A DNA stretch of 64,000 bases from Pyrocephalus nanus (taxonomy: Eukaryota; Chordata; Aves; Passeriformes; Tyrannidae), in contig CM076259.1 of NCBI GenBank assembly GCA_038380795.1, positions 29,184,977-29,248,976 on the forward strand, in the 5' to 3' direction. This document shows, piece after piece, positions 27,215-38,732 of the stretch. The notes under the pieces were generated by a model that saw nothing but the letters and a program-made list of their open reading frames with translations, was not told the DNA's origin and ran no database searches. The position numbers were made by a program, and so were the translations under genes. Every line of letters starts with the position of its first letter. Position 1 is the stretch's first letter.

Positions 27215-27732
27215 AATATCGGGTTTTTTCTAATGTGTCAACACAGAATATGTTGATGCAAGAAGGAAACATTAAAGATAAACCATAAATAATTTTTCCT
27301 TTCAGAGGAGGGACAAGAACACCCCACTGAATCCTCCTCTTTCAAATTCTGCTCCAGTGATTTGATGAACCAGTATCCTTTCATGAAACAGAGATGGCCT
27401 TTTCCACATCAAGATGTTGACTGGACAAGGAAAGTACTGAAGAATCAGGACCCTCATCTATGAAGGAGAGGAGTGAAAAGGGGCACAGTAAGTCCTTGAT
27501 ATCAGCCTGAGCTATTTCATCTAGGACTGATCTCCAGATTGGAAAGAGATGCAGATGCACAGGCTGGGAACTGAGGTCTTTAAGATCTAGGACTTTATGG
27601 CAGGCTTGCTCATTCTACATTGCAAGATAAAGTATTTGTATTGTCTCAGGCCAGGTTTTCACCAGCTTTCATGAGCTGGCCTTTCTCAAGGATACTTCCT
27701 TGGATTCTTCATCCAAAGTGGAGTTTCCTTCT

Positions 27733-30700
27733 TCAGACAAATTTGACTGCCAGTTCACAAATACGATAGCAACTTGTGAAGCAAAGAACGTTATTCCAGT
27801 TACTGTAAGTGTTGGAGTCTCTGTTTCCCTTGACATGAATTGCAGCACATCTTTCTGCAAAGAGCAAATTGGGTTCTCCAGGTTTCCAGAACCTGAAAAA
27901 GAAAGTTCCTCTGCTGGAAATACATTAGCATGCCTGACAGTGGAGGTGAAGTCACCTCAAACAGTTGTGGAAGAGAAAGGGAAGGTTACTGTGATAGGAA
28001 TCAGGATCCATAGTTTTGACTAGAAAACTGGTCAAGTTTTCTGACTTACAGGGCAGTTGAATACAGAAATCCCCTTCTGATACATACCTGCCTTAGACAA
28101 TGTATTGGTCACTTGGACTGAGGAGGAGTGAATTACAGGACCTTTCCCACTCCACCAGAATACTCACGTGGCTGTCTTCTCATATGGAGTCTGATCCACC
28201 CACTGCCATTGCCCATTTCGGTAAGAAGTTAAGCCTATGTAGTATTTTGTTTCATAGGTGTTAGTAACTTTTTCTTTTGCCAAATTGAAGAGGAACTCCT
28301 GGAAGAAAGTTCATTGTCCATAAGGTGCAGGACTGAGCAGAGGGAGTAACTAGGAGTCCCGGTGGGGTGAGGCTGATGGCAGAGGGGACCCGGTGATGCA
28401 GGGGTGCAGACAGGACATCTCCTCTCCCCTGCAGGGGTGCAGACAGAATAATGCCCCCTCCTAGCAGGACAAGGAGGGGCTCTGAGCCTCCTTCGGGGCC
28501 CAGCACTGAGTCTATGGCAGCTCTGCCTCTCTCTCTGTGCACGTACCTGCTCTTCCCTGCTGTTGATCACCACCAGGTGGGAGCCCATCCCAGTGCAGTT
28601 CTGCTCACTCTCAGCCCAGGACATCGTATCAAGGGACAGAAAATAGCAGCTATTTTGAAACCTTTTCCAGCCCTTTGGGCAGCACATCCAGCCTTCCACT
28701 GTGGGGGAAAAAATGCTCCTTTTCAACAAGGTGTGGTGTCCTTCATCTCTGTGAGCTTAGTGTAAGTTTCCAAGTGATGAGGGGGCAGGGGTGGTTTGAA
28801 CCAGCTTTGGTCTGATCAGAGGTAAATGCTCTCTTCAGCATCCTAATAAATAAAGCTGTCAACATCCTAACAGGCTCCTGTCACAAGCCCCCTGCCTGAA
28901 GAGCCTTTCCCTTTTTCTAGCTGTTCTGCCACATCCATGAAACCTCTGTTTGGTGAGAGACACGGTTTCTGCCTTACCCTTCCTGAGGAAGCAAGATGGG
29001 AAGTAGTTGGCTTGCACTCCTATGAAAACCCTTCCATCAGAAAAGTATTGTCCGAGCTCTCAATTCATGCAGACTGACAGACGTGCAGTAAACTGCTCTG
29101 ATTGCCTTGCTGCCACCACAGTTCCTTAAACAGTTGGGTTATCCTAGAGATCTGTCTTATAGCCAGAAAGTCACATGATGGATTAAAAACCAACAGATTT
29201 ATTCTCCCAAAGCATGAGGCTACATGAGAACAGATTTCTGACCTGAGTTTGGGAGCTTCCACTGCAGGCATTCTAGCTATTGATATTGCCATCACTTCAT
29301 GTGTGATTACAGCCCAGCTCTCCAGCTACTCTGAACGCTTGACAATATCCTCCAATCTCTGTCCCGCTCACTGATTATGATGCCTGTATCAACAAGCAGG
29401 GAGCCAGAGAGGATGGAGCTGAACCAACCTGGACAAAAGGATGAAGCAGTTTCAGCTAGATTAGTGAACCAGACTAACTAACAGTTGAGGGCTTGTGTGA
29501 GCAGAAGAGTAGAAAAGTTAGTCAAATGCAGGTATGGAACAACCCACCCTCTTCCACTGGACCAGAACAGGTTTTCATGGCATCCTAAGTAAAACTGCGC
29601 AATACAGAATCTTCTTCCCTTGAATCCATATCTTTCTTCCTTAAAACAATCCCGTTCTAACTGACAGTGACATTCCCAACCTCAAAGACTGAGTGACATC
29701 AGAGTAAACGTTGGTGAAGTTCTTTGTGTTGCTTATGAGGGTCTCAACATCACTCACTTTTGTCTGCAGAAACGTTGGGAACACAGTGCCACTCTGTAGA
29801 GTTCTGGAGCAGAGTCTTGTACTGGCCATAGCCTCCATGAAGTAAAACAACTGGGAAGAGAGGAACGAGAAGGAAAGTGCTACTGTCACCCTTTCCTCCT
29901 CATTCATAGGCAACCTGTCCCATCCTCCATCTTCTGGCTTAGAGCCCCCACAGAGACTCTGTTATGTGACCAAGCTCTGAAATCTGTATTGAACAAGGAG
30001 GTGAGAAACAGCGCGCCATTCCTCCCACTGCCAGTCACCCCTCCCTCAGATGAACTTGTCTCACCTCTGCTGGCTGAGAGACTCATTTTCCCAGCTGACA
30101 AAAAAAACAGCTTGGACATTCCTCTGGGATGGAGTCAGGAAAGGGACAAAGAAATCATGGGATAGGCTTAATAAAGGTGGAAAGGGTTCCTTGAATCCTA
30201 GGGGAAGTAAAAGACCCTGGAACCCACCAAGGCAGATGATCACAAAGGCAGTTTTGATGACAAGGACTGAAATAAGGCAGACCCAGGGGTTCAGCCAGGA
30301 GCAGCTTCTCTCTTCTGCTGGGGCTGAAAAACAAAAGCAAGAGTGGGAATCCCCCAGACCAGAGTCAGGGGCACCATAACCCAGGTGACTCTGTATCCCA
30401 GCAGCCTGCTGGTACCCTTGTTCCAAGGACTGGGGAGTCTCACAGGTGCTGTAAGCAGGTCCTGCTGCCTGTCAATAGCCATGAGTCAGACCCACAGAGC
30501 AGAGTAACACAGGGGCTGCCTTGAAGCTGCTTTATTGTTTTGCTGGTTGTCATAAGACCTTCCTCTACTCTGTCCAAACTGCACTCCGATTGTTTCTAAA
30601 GGGAAAACAGGCACCTAGAAGCTCTTGGGACAGCCCTTGCTTGGTTTTCCTTAGAGACACCAGAGATGGAAGAAGAGACCTGTGCTCAGCTTGATGCAGA

Positions 30701-31036
30701 CTGTTTTACCAGGGTAAAGACAGCACTCTTCAGTCCCACTGTTTACAGAACAAAACACTAAAATGAATGGCAGACCATAGTCTGCCTGGACTTTTATTCC
30801 CCCCAGCTCTAGGAAAAAGGTCATTCTCCCAGCCCAGGCACTCCCCAGTTCCCTCATCTGTTGCATTGCCCTTGACCTAAGCCCCTTCTCCTGCTCTGAG
30901 GACAGCCACCATACCATGCCCATTATCCATCCTAGCCCTGTATTTCCCCCACCTCTTCCATCTTCTACAGGAGGACAGAAAGGAAGGGTATGTGGTTACC
31001 TGCAGTTCCAGGACTGACTCCCCCTTGGCAATTCAT
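27733..31036 (-). CDS. gene A: CLEC4-type C-type lectin receptor, activating form with EPN motif
   Basis: Six exons on the - strand: 31000-31036 (ATG), 30228-30323, 29758-29850, 28547-28698, 28168-28298 and 27733-27892 (TGA). They join in phase to 222 residues. Residues 1-12 form a short tail without tyrosine. Residues 22-44 form the membrane segment with Lys36 in [17 protein letters not shown]. Residues 45-75 form the stalk with Cys67 and sequons at Asn61 and Asn70. Residues 79-222 form the lectin domain: [26 protein letters not shown] at 176-178, WNN at 202-204, RICE near the end. The architecture is that of CLEC4 receptors such as Mincle, in which a basic membrane residue pairs with an ITAM adaptor; that role here is inference. 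EPN usually marks mannose-type calcium sites. The first lectin exon is nearly identical to B-D, while the other two are diverged. Which mammalian CLEC4 member it matches is not decidable by eye. Confidence 0.87.
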
Positions 31037-31650
31037 TCTCTCCACCAGTGTGAAAACAGAGTTCACTCTTCTCCAAGAGCCCGCGTTACCAATGTGACTC
31101 CAAACGCAGCCTTCCTACTACCCAGGGCAGCTCCCACACTGGTGAGGAGCCTTCACAGTGTCTAATCTGGTGTGCAGGAAAAAGCCATATCCTGGGTGTT
31201 CCCCACAGCACATGGAGATTGGGGAATTTTCATCATTTCCCTGCCAGGACATTTCACAAGATGCTCCTTGCAACACAGAATCTCACAGAGACAAAAGGAA
31301 ACAGATGAAGAGTAGCATCATTCCAGCTCAATCAACCTCCTTTTGCACATACTCAAGGAGTTTCACAGGACATAATGTTGGCCTTCCCTATTTGGTACTT
31401 GCTCTTTCCTAGTGAGGGACTATGTGTGTGAAAATGACAATGCTGCTGGTATTTGCTACTAGAGGGCTAAATGCACTCACAACATCCTGCAAAAGGGAGT
31501 CCAAAAATGGCAAGAAACCATATCTGTGACTCATCCTTAGCAGCCCACATGAAGCCTGAGCCCAGTAACCCAAAGCACAACAAAGAACTTGCCAACACTA
31601 TTTTTAACTAACTGCTCAGGGAAAGAGGATGGAGCTTTGAGCAGAGAGGC
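29435..31650. repeat. A-type segmental repeat, copy in gene A
   Basis: Contains the stalk 1 exon, the Lys membrane exon, exon 1 and upstream DNA. It is nearly identical to 43530-45750 over most of its length and to 37190-38728 over the membrane exon to exon 1 part. Similarity of A and C starts at GAAGCAGTTTCAGC. Confidence 0.85.
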
Positions 31651-32254
31651 TGCATACGACCTGTCATTGTGGAGCTGAAGGTCAGAAAGGATCACTAGAC
31701 GATGCCAGAATCCCTGTGTGTTACAGATCATGAAGTTTGACTTGGTCATGACCACAAAAGGCACAAGCATACATAGTGGTTCTAGCACTGCTCAAGGTAT
31801 CTGGAATGAAAATTCTGCATGACATTGTCCCTAAAGATAACCCGGAGGATAAAGAAGCACTACTGGATCTCATTGTACTCTGAATGGACTGAGATGGGTA
31901 CCCAGCCTTTGCTCTTCTTTGTTTCATCAGCTCGTTTCTCCCTGTGAAGGGGCATGCATGAGGAAGGAATGGGGTAGCTAATGGCAATAACAGAGGGATA
32001 TCAGCTGAAGCCTCAGAAGATCAGGACATAGAACAGGTTACAAGTGAGGACAAGCCTAAACTGTATGTAAAATATATACCCTGAATATGCTTTTTGTGCA
32101 CACCAGGCTTAAGGTAGGGGCAGGCCCTAAATTTCTAAACACCTTTACATAATTTATGTCCAAAAGCTCTAACCCCTTTAGAAAAACACATTCACACGAC
32201 TGCTTTTGCAACCTCCAGTCTGCCACCAAAACCACTGCAGGAAGTACAGCTGTA

Positions 32255-35200
32255 CATCCCCTTTTCTGGAAGCAGAGTTCCCCTAGCCTCACACACTTCC
32301 TGCTGCAGACGCAGGGCTCGTGTGTATCCACACCACTTCCTACAGCCCGCTGACCCACAGGCCGGTGGGACAGCACAGGGTCACATACACACACTGCAGC
32401 TGTGCCTCTGTACCTGCTGCAGCCCTGACTGCCACGAGTGCAGGCCACCCACGGCATCCACGGTGAGGCTGCTCTCTTACAGACAGATGCTGCAAAGTTG
32501 CAGAACAGCCTGATGTCGACTGCCACTTCCTTCCCATTTCTCTGTTTTCCCTCTGTTGCCCTGTTTCTTCCAAATTTGGTTTTCAGACTGATATTTCTCT
32601 GTCTCAGAAGCCTTTTTTTAATTCTCCAATTACTGTTAACCTGGTGGTCCTCTTATTCTATTACAGCAGCTCTGCTTCAACGGAGGGGAGATGGTCTTTA
32701 TCTTAGTTCCCTAGAGAGCAGTCACAGAGCCAAGAGTTGCACTTGCAGTTGCATTTGCTATGCAGAGATGGCACTGTTTGGTCAGGAAAGCCTGGGCAGA
32801 TGATGTTTCCTGGGGCAAACAAAAGTGAGGACAGAGGGAAGGGGTTGAGAAAAAGTTGAGATCCATGGTGGCATATGGTCTGCATCAGGACATGAAGGCA
32901 ATTCAGTAGGCAATGAACTGCTGGAAGGGACTTCATGTGCAGCAGCAGCCCTGCCCTGCCCCTTGCAGCCTCTTCTGCAACATGACCTGGCCTGGGCAGG
33001 CATGCCCTAGCAGGGACCATGGAGGATTTGGCCTTCCACGAATGCTGCTGCATCAGGTGAGCTTGGGATCACCTCTGACTTGGGAAGAGGACTTCTTCCT
33101 CCACGTGGCACTCAAGGCCCAGAGTGCATTGCTGTTCCCATGGGAGCAAGTCCAGAGGGAGAGCCACGGAGATGGAGGCAAAGGGAAAGGAGGCAGAGGG
33201 CTGGAGCACCTCTCCTTTAAAGAAAGCCTGCGGCATTTGTACAGCCTGGGGAAGTGAAGACTCCAAGGTGACCTTAGAGCAGCCTTCCAGTCCCTAAAGG
33301 AGGCTTACAGCAAGGCTGCAGAGGCACCTTTCACAAGGCCGTGTCGTGATGCCACAAGGGTTCCTGGCTGTAAACTGAGCAAGGGTAGGTTAGATTAGAT
33401 TCCAGGAAGAAATTCTCTACTGTGACGTTGGTGAAGCACTGGCACAGGTTTCCCAGAGGAGCTGTGGATGCCCAATCCCTGCAAGTGTTCAAGGCCAGGC
33501 TGGATGGGGCTTTGAGCAACCTGCTCAAGTGGAAGGCCTCCCTGTTGAAGACCCAGGGCTTGAAACTAGATGATCTATAAGGGTCCTGTCCAACACAAAC
33601 CATTCCACAATTCAAGGATTATACCCCTGCAGATTAGAGATGGAAAGAGAGAAAGAGAGATCTATACACACTGCACAGAGACTTTTTTCATTGGTCTAAT
33701 ACTGTATTTCTCTTGCATAAGATGTCAGACTTTGTTCAGCAAAATCAGGACAAGTGCAGGACATTCTGTGTGACTCAACAGAAAGCAGAGACTTCTGCTC
33801 AAGCAGACAAAGGAACTTGCAGCTCAGGACATCTGTCTTCCATTCCTGTGTCTTCTTCCTGGAGAACTCCATGTCTTTTCTGCCAGTGGCCACTGGACCC
33901 ACTCGGAGAGAAGAGGACACAAGAACACAGGACCTGCTTTGATGACCCTCAGCCTTCATGTGTTCCCTCAGCCCCTCCGTGCACTGGAGATGCTGGACAA
34001 AGGGTCATATCACTTCCACTCCCGTTATCCCACCCAGCACAGTGAAAATGCAGGCTTCAGGGCTCCCCACCCCTCCCAGCACAGCCCAGCACCAGTCCCA
34101 GCTCACTGCTCATCACTCAGATTTACTAAGGATGAGGGTATCTTCATCACACAGTGACAGCAGCAGCTTCACAAATTCGATGATACATCAAACATCCGAC
34201 ATTATTCCAGTTGTTGGGTATTTCTGAATCTCTGTGTATTACAACACACTTCTCATCGTCATGCTCACTTGGTTCATCTGTTCGCCAGAACCTGAGAGAG
34301 AGACAGGCATGTCACTCCCCAGCTTTCATCATAAAACACTGCTGGAAAAGGCCACAGAGGGATGCAGGACTTGAAGGGGAGAGACAAAGATTCCCACTGC
34401 TGATTCATGGACAGAAGCAATACCCTTCCTCCCTCTCTGATATCCCACTGGCACCAGTGTCACATGGGAACCTGCCTTCTTCCTCCAGCCTTCCAACACA
34501 GAAGGGCCCTCATCCTTCCTTCTGGGGGGAACTGATCACCAGCACTCAACCCATCAGCTTCACACCCAGCAGAGACATGTGTCTGTCTCCAGGGCAAGTC
34601 TGTGATCCCTCCCTCTCACACACCAACAATACCCTCACATCTCCCCTTCTTTCTTGCACTACCAGGAGCCACACCAATCACTCTCCATCCAGGGATACTC
34701 ACGCTGCTGTCACATTATAGGGAGTCTTGTCCACCCACTGCCACTGATCCTTAATCTCTGCTCTCAGACCGATGTAGAAATTCGGCCTTCTTGTACCTTG
34801 TTTTATCTGCCCAGACAGGAAAACCTGGAAATGAGGGAGAGTGCAATGTCTGTGAGATGCAGGATTGATCAGAGGGAGACATCAGGAGTCCCTATGGGGT
34901 AGGGATGGTGGCACACAGAACCCAGTGCAGGACAAGGAGGAGCTCTGAGCCCCCTCCAGGGCCCAGCACTGTGTCTGTGGTTGCTCTACCCCTCTCTCAG
35001 CCCTGTGCATGTACCTGCTCTTCCTCACTGTTGATCACCACCAGGTGGGAGCCCATCCCAGTGCAGTTCTGCTCACTCTCAGCCCAGGACATCATATCAA
35101 GGGACAGAAAATAGCAGCTGTTTTGAAACCTTTTCCAGCCCTTTGGGCAGCACATCCAGCCTTGGCCTGTGTGGGGAGAGAACACAGAAATTAATGCAAT

Positions 35201-36438
35201 GAATGCTAGCAACAAGAGACATGGTGATTGCAAAGGTCCAAGTTCTCCAGGGACAGTGCTTGTGTTCTCCTAAGTCACTTTTCCTGACAGAAAGTGCTTG
35301 AAAAACAAGGAGAGTAGAGACATTCCTTCCCATTGCTTTGGGGTTTGACCAGTGAGGTTTGTGTACACAAAATCCTGGTAATCTCCTTGCAGGTCTTCAT
35401 AAAATTATTTGAGTGGTCTGGTTTGACTCCTCTGCTTCAAGTCAGTCTCCTTTAGGCCTTTAGCCCCAGGAAACAGGGGATATTGCTTCTTTCCCTGACT
35501 GGAGCTGCCCTTTTATTACTGCTCCATTGTTAACCTCCCCTGGGCCACTCTCTGCTGTCCCCTTTGTCTGGTCAGAGTTCACAGCCACGCTGCTCTCCAG
35601 GACATCATTAACACGGCCCTCTCCTCCCCCTAAGCTCTTAGCAGGAAACCCTTTTTCTCCCTGCTTCCCTCCTCTGCAGTCTGCCTCTCCCCGGTCTGCT
35701 CCTGCTGCCACTTTGTGTCAGAGCAGCATTCACTGTCCCCATCCCAAAGACCTCCTGTACCCCTGCCAGCCCTACTGACCTTTGTTTTCTGACACCGCTG
35801 AGTTGCACTCCCACGCCGTGAATTTCTCCTGCAGGGCTGTGGGCTGCTTGCTGCTGTGGGAGAAGGGAGCCACTGGAAAGGGAGAGGAAAGGTGGCAGCA
35901 TTACCTCTTCCTCCTGGCTCCTCACACAGCGTCTCTGGCCTTCACTCCTCTTCCATCATTTCCACACCAAGCACTGTCCCAGCCATCTCCTCTCCTGGCC
36001 CAAACAACTGGCGTGGCTGCCTTCCCAGCCACAAAGAGACAATCTTGCTTCTCAATTCTCACACAGCAGAAGGAACACTGCAAGGACACACCCTGAGGAC
36101 ATGCCACACACTGAGTGCAGCACTGAGTGCACCCAACCACAGCCACTCTACCATCAACACACCAACAGCCAAGCTGCCAGTCTAAACCTCTGTACAATCA
36201 GTGAATAAAAAGCAGCTCTTCAGGGTCACACTATCACTGCCTAAAGTACATATCAACAGTAATTTGGAGGAGTAGCACATCAGATGGGCCTGTTCCATCA
36301 GCACCAGTCAGATAATCACATACAGGTGGATCTGCTGAAACCAGGGCAGAGGGTAAACTCATAGGACTTCCTAGCCCCCAGTTTCTGGGGAATAACACAG
36401 TGTTGGTGAATGGTCACATCCACAAACTGAAGGACTTA
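32255..36438. repeat. D-type segmental repeat, copy in gene B
   Basis: Holds the 3' flank with a CR1 copy, the three lectin exons and the type 2 stalk exon. It matches gene D DNA (47103-50771) at a constant offset of about 14.32 kb and gene C DNA at about 6.4 kb. The part 32255-32770 is shared only with C (from 38733). Confidence 0.88.
33195..33625 (+). mobile_element. CR1 fragment in D-type repeat (gene B copy)
   Basis: GGGCTGGAGCACCTCTCC, GGCACAGGTTTCCCAGAGGA, CTGCAAGTGTTCAAGGCCAGG and CCATTCCACAATTCAAGG are CR1 3' motifs. It lies 3' of gene B on the opposite strand. The same insertion occurs at 39580 and 47525, so it preceded the duplications. Confidence 0.85.
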
Positions 36439-38300
36439 TTACTAACTCAGTCAATGGTATAGACTGAAAACTGATCAGCATGTGCTTTGCAGTACAGAGG
36501 TCTATCTCCTTCAATCATTTCATTTAGAAATATTCTAGTGAGGAAAGCGGAGTAATCATAGTCGATAGCAATCATTGCCTGATTAATGAATTCCTATAAT
36601 GCAAGAAAGGTCAGAGGAGATGGGCAAAGGCGCTGTGTGACTGACCACCTCTGATGCAAATAAATGGGACCTTATGTCTACACACATGGAATGAGAAGAT
36701 AGTGGTCTTTGTTTTAGTTCCCCTGACTGAATTGATCACCTGAGTAACTGTTCAGTCCTATAAAGATCAAAAAGAGGGGAGTGTCTTCCTAAGTTCGCCA
36801 TGCAACCCCTGTTCAGTGAGAGATGAATTTTTTGTCTTACCCTTCCTGAGGAAGCAAGATGGGAAGTAGTTGTCTCATGATCCTCTGGAATCACATCCAC
36901 CAGAGTAGTATTGGCCAAGCTCTTAACTCATGCAGACTAAGACACATACAGTAAACTGCTCTGACAGCCTTGCAACCACCACAGGCAGTTCCTTATGTAG
37001 CCAGATTATCCAAGAGATCTGGTTTATAGCCAGAAAGTCAAATGATGGATTAAAAATTTACAGATTTATCTGTGTAAAGCAGGAGGCTACATAAGAACAG
37101 ATCTCTGGCCTGAGTTTGGGAAGGGCTGTTTTGGATACGGACATTTGCGTGCTGGCAGAGACACTAGGATTTTTCTTTTTCCCTATCTGAGAAAAGGCTG
37201 TGAAATGGTCCCTTCATCCCAAGGGAATTAAAAGACCCTGGAACCCACCAAAGCAGATGGTCACAAAGGCAGTTTTGATGACAAGGACTGAAATAAGGCA
37301 GACCCAGGGGTTCAGCCAGGAGCAGCTTCTCTCTTCTGCTGGGGCTGAAAAACACAAAGCAAGAGTGGGAATCCCCCAGACCAGAGTCAGGGGCACCATA
37401 ACCCAGGTGACTCTGTACCCCAGCAGCCTGCTGGTACCCTTGTTCCAAGGACTGGGGAGTCTCACAGGTGCTGTAAGCAGGTCCTGCTGCCTGTCAATAG
37501 CCATGGGTCAGACCCACAGAGCAGAGTAACACAGGGGCTGCCTTGAAGCTGCTTTCTGTTTTGCTGGTTGTCACAAGACCTGCCTCTACTCTGTCCAAAC
37601 TTCACGCCTCCTTTATGCTGTCAGACATCCTCTCTCCTCAAACTCATTTTCCTTTTTACCCCCCATTACCCCTGTCTTTCACTAAATGCTCTTTTTGTAC
37701 CTCTCTCCTCTTCATCTCGCTTGCCAGCTTCTTTCTCTCAGCTGCCTTTGTTTTGGCCCTATATCATAAGCCCCTTTATGCAACAGTTTATATTCAACCA
37801 AATGAGCCACTCTCGAGCTCAATGTTTGCACAACTAGACAATCAGAGAAATGATTGTTTCTAAAGGGAAAACAGGCACCTAGAAGCTCTTGGGACAGCCC
37901 TTGCTTGGTTTTCCTTAGAGACACCAGAGGTGGAAGAAGAGACCTGTGCTCAGCTTGATGCAGACTGTTTTACCAGGGTAAAGACAGCACTCTTCAGTCC
38001 CACTGTTTACAGAATAAAACACTGAAATGAATGGCAGACCATAGTCTGCCTGGAGTTTCATTCCCCCTGGCTCTAGGAAAAAGGTCATTCTCCCAGCCCA
38101 GGCACTCCCCAGTTCCCTCATCCGTTGCATTGCCCTTGACCTAAGCCCCTTCTCCTGCTCTGAGGACAGCCACCATACCATGCCCATTATCCATCCCAGC
38201 TCCATATTTCCCCCACCTCTTCCATCTTCTACAGGAGGACAGAAAGGAAGGGTATGTGGTTACCTGCAGTTCCAGGACTGACTCCCCCTTGGCAATTCAT
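34147..38300 (-). CDS. gene B: CLEC4-type lectin receptor, activating-type 5' half with D-like ectodomain
   Basis: Exons on the - strand: 38264-38300 (ATG), 37249-37344, 35780-35872, 35015-35166, 34703-34824 and 34147-34291 (TGA). They give 214 residues. The 12-residue tail is the same as in A (starts [12 protein letters not shown]), and Lys36 lies inside the membrane segment. The stalk differs from A (type 2: contains FTAWEC, Cys67). The lectin domain has CCPKGW, QNCTG (sequon), YIGL, WQWVD, NVTA (sequon Asn163), EPS at 173-175, WNN at 195-197 and [10 protein letters not shown] at the C-terminus. All acceptors are AG and all donors GT. Predicted type II activating receptor; the adaptor partner is inference. 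The stalk and lectin exons and their introns are almost identical to gene D, except the last exon. No type 1 stalk exon is present between 35.9 and 37.2 kb. Confidence 0.88.
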
Positions 38301-38728
38301 TCTCTCCACCAGTGTGAAAACAGAGCTCACTCTTCTCCAAGAGCCCGCATTACCAATGTGACCCCAAATGCAGCCTTCCTACTACACAGGGCAACGCCCA
38401 CACTGCTGAGGAGCCTTCACAGTCTCTAATCTGGTGCTCAAAAAACCACATACCCTGAGTGTTCTCCACAGCAGTGGAGATTGGGGCACTTTGATCATTT
38501 CCCTGCAAGGACATATCAGAAGACATTCACTGCAAATAATAACACAAAGAGACAAAAGGGAACAGATGAAGAGTCGCATCGTTCCAGTTCAAACAATCTC
38601 CAATGCAGATACTCAAGAAGTACTAGCCTTCCTTCTTTGGTACTTGCTCTTTCCTGGTGAGGGAATGTGTGTGTGAAAATGCCTGTGCTGTTGGTATTTC
38701 CTAGCAAAGGGCTAAATCCACTCACAAC
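37190..38728. repeat. A-type segmental repeat, copy in gene B (shorter)
   Basis: Matches 30165-31480 and 44260-45500. The stalk 1 exon part is missing. It carries an insertion of about 250 T/C-rich bases near 37610-37855 that is absent from the A and C copies. Confidence 0.8.
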
Positions 38729-38732
38729 ATGG

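Noticed and set aside
28397..28446. Direct repeat of TGCAGGGGTGCAGACAG
   Set aside because: Only two copies in a gene A intron. Likely a local duplication without function.
30651..30923. 90-96 codon frame conserved in three copies (also 37915-38205 and 44747-45037)
   Set aside because: It lies in the intron between exon 1 and the membrane exon. Conservation is explained by recent duplication, and no domain or splice context supports it.
32056..32526. 156-codon minus frame, repeated near 38712-38999
   Set aside because: It belongs to the duplicated 3' flank of genes B and C, is not kept to the same length in both, and has no recognisable motif.
34211..34720. 170-180 codon plus-strand frames repeated at 40600 and 48533
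   Set aside because: They are antisense to intron 5 and lectin exons of B, C and D; open only because the sequence is C/T-rich.
35460..36197. Repeated frames of 83-109 codons on both strands in the B, C and D units
   Set aside because: They overlap the stalk exon and its introns, with overlapping frames on both strands. They are by-products of GC-rich duplicated DNA.
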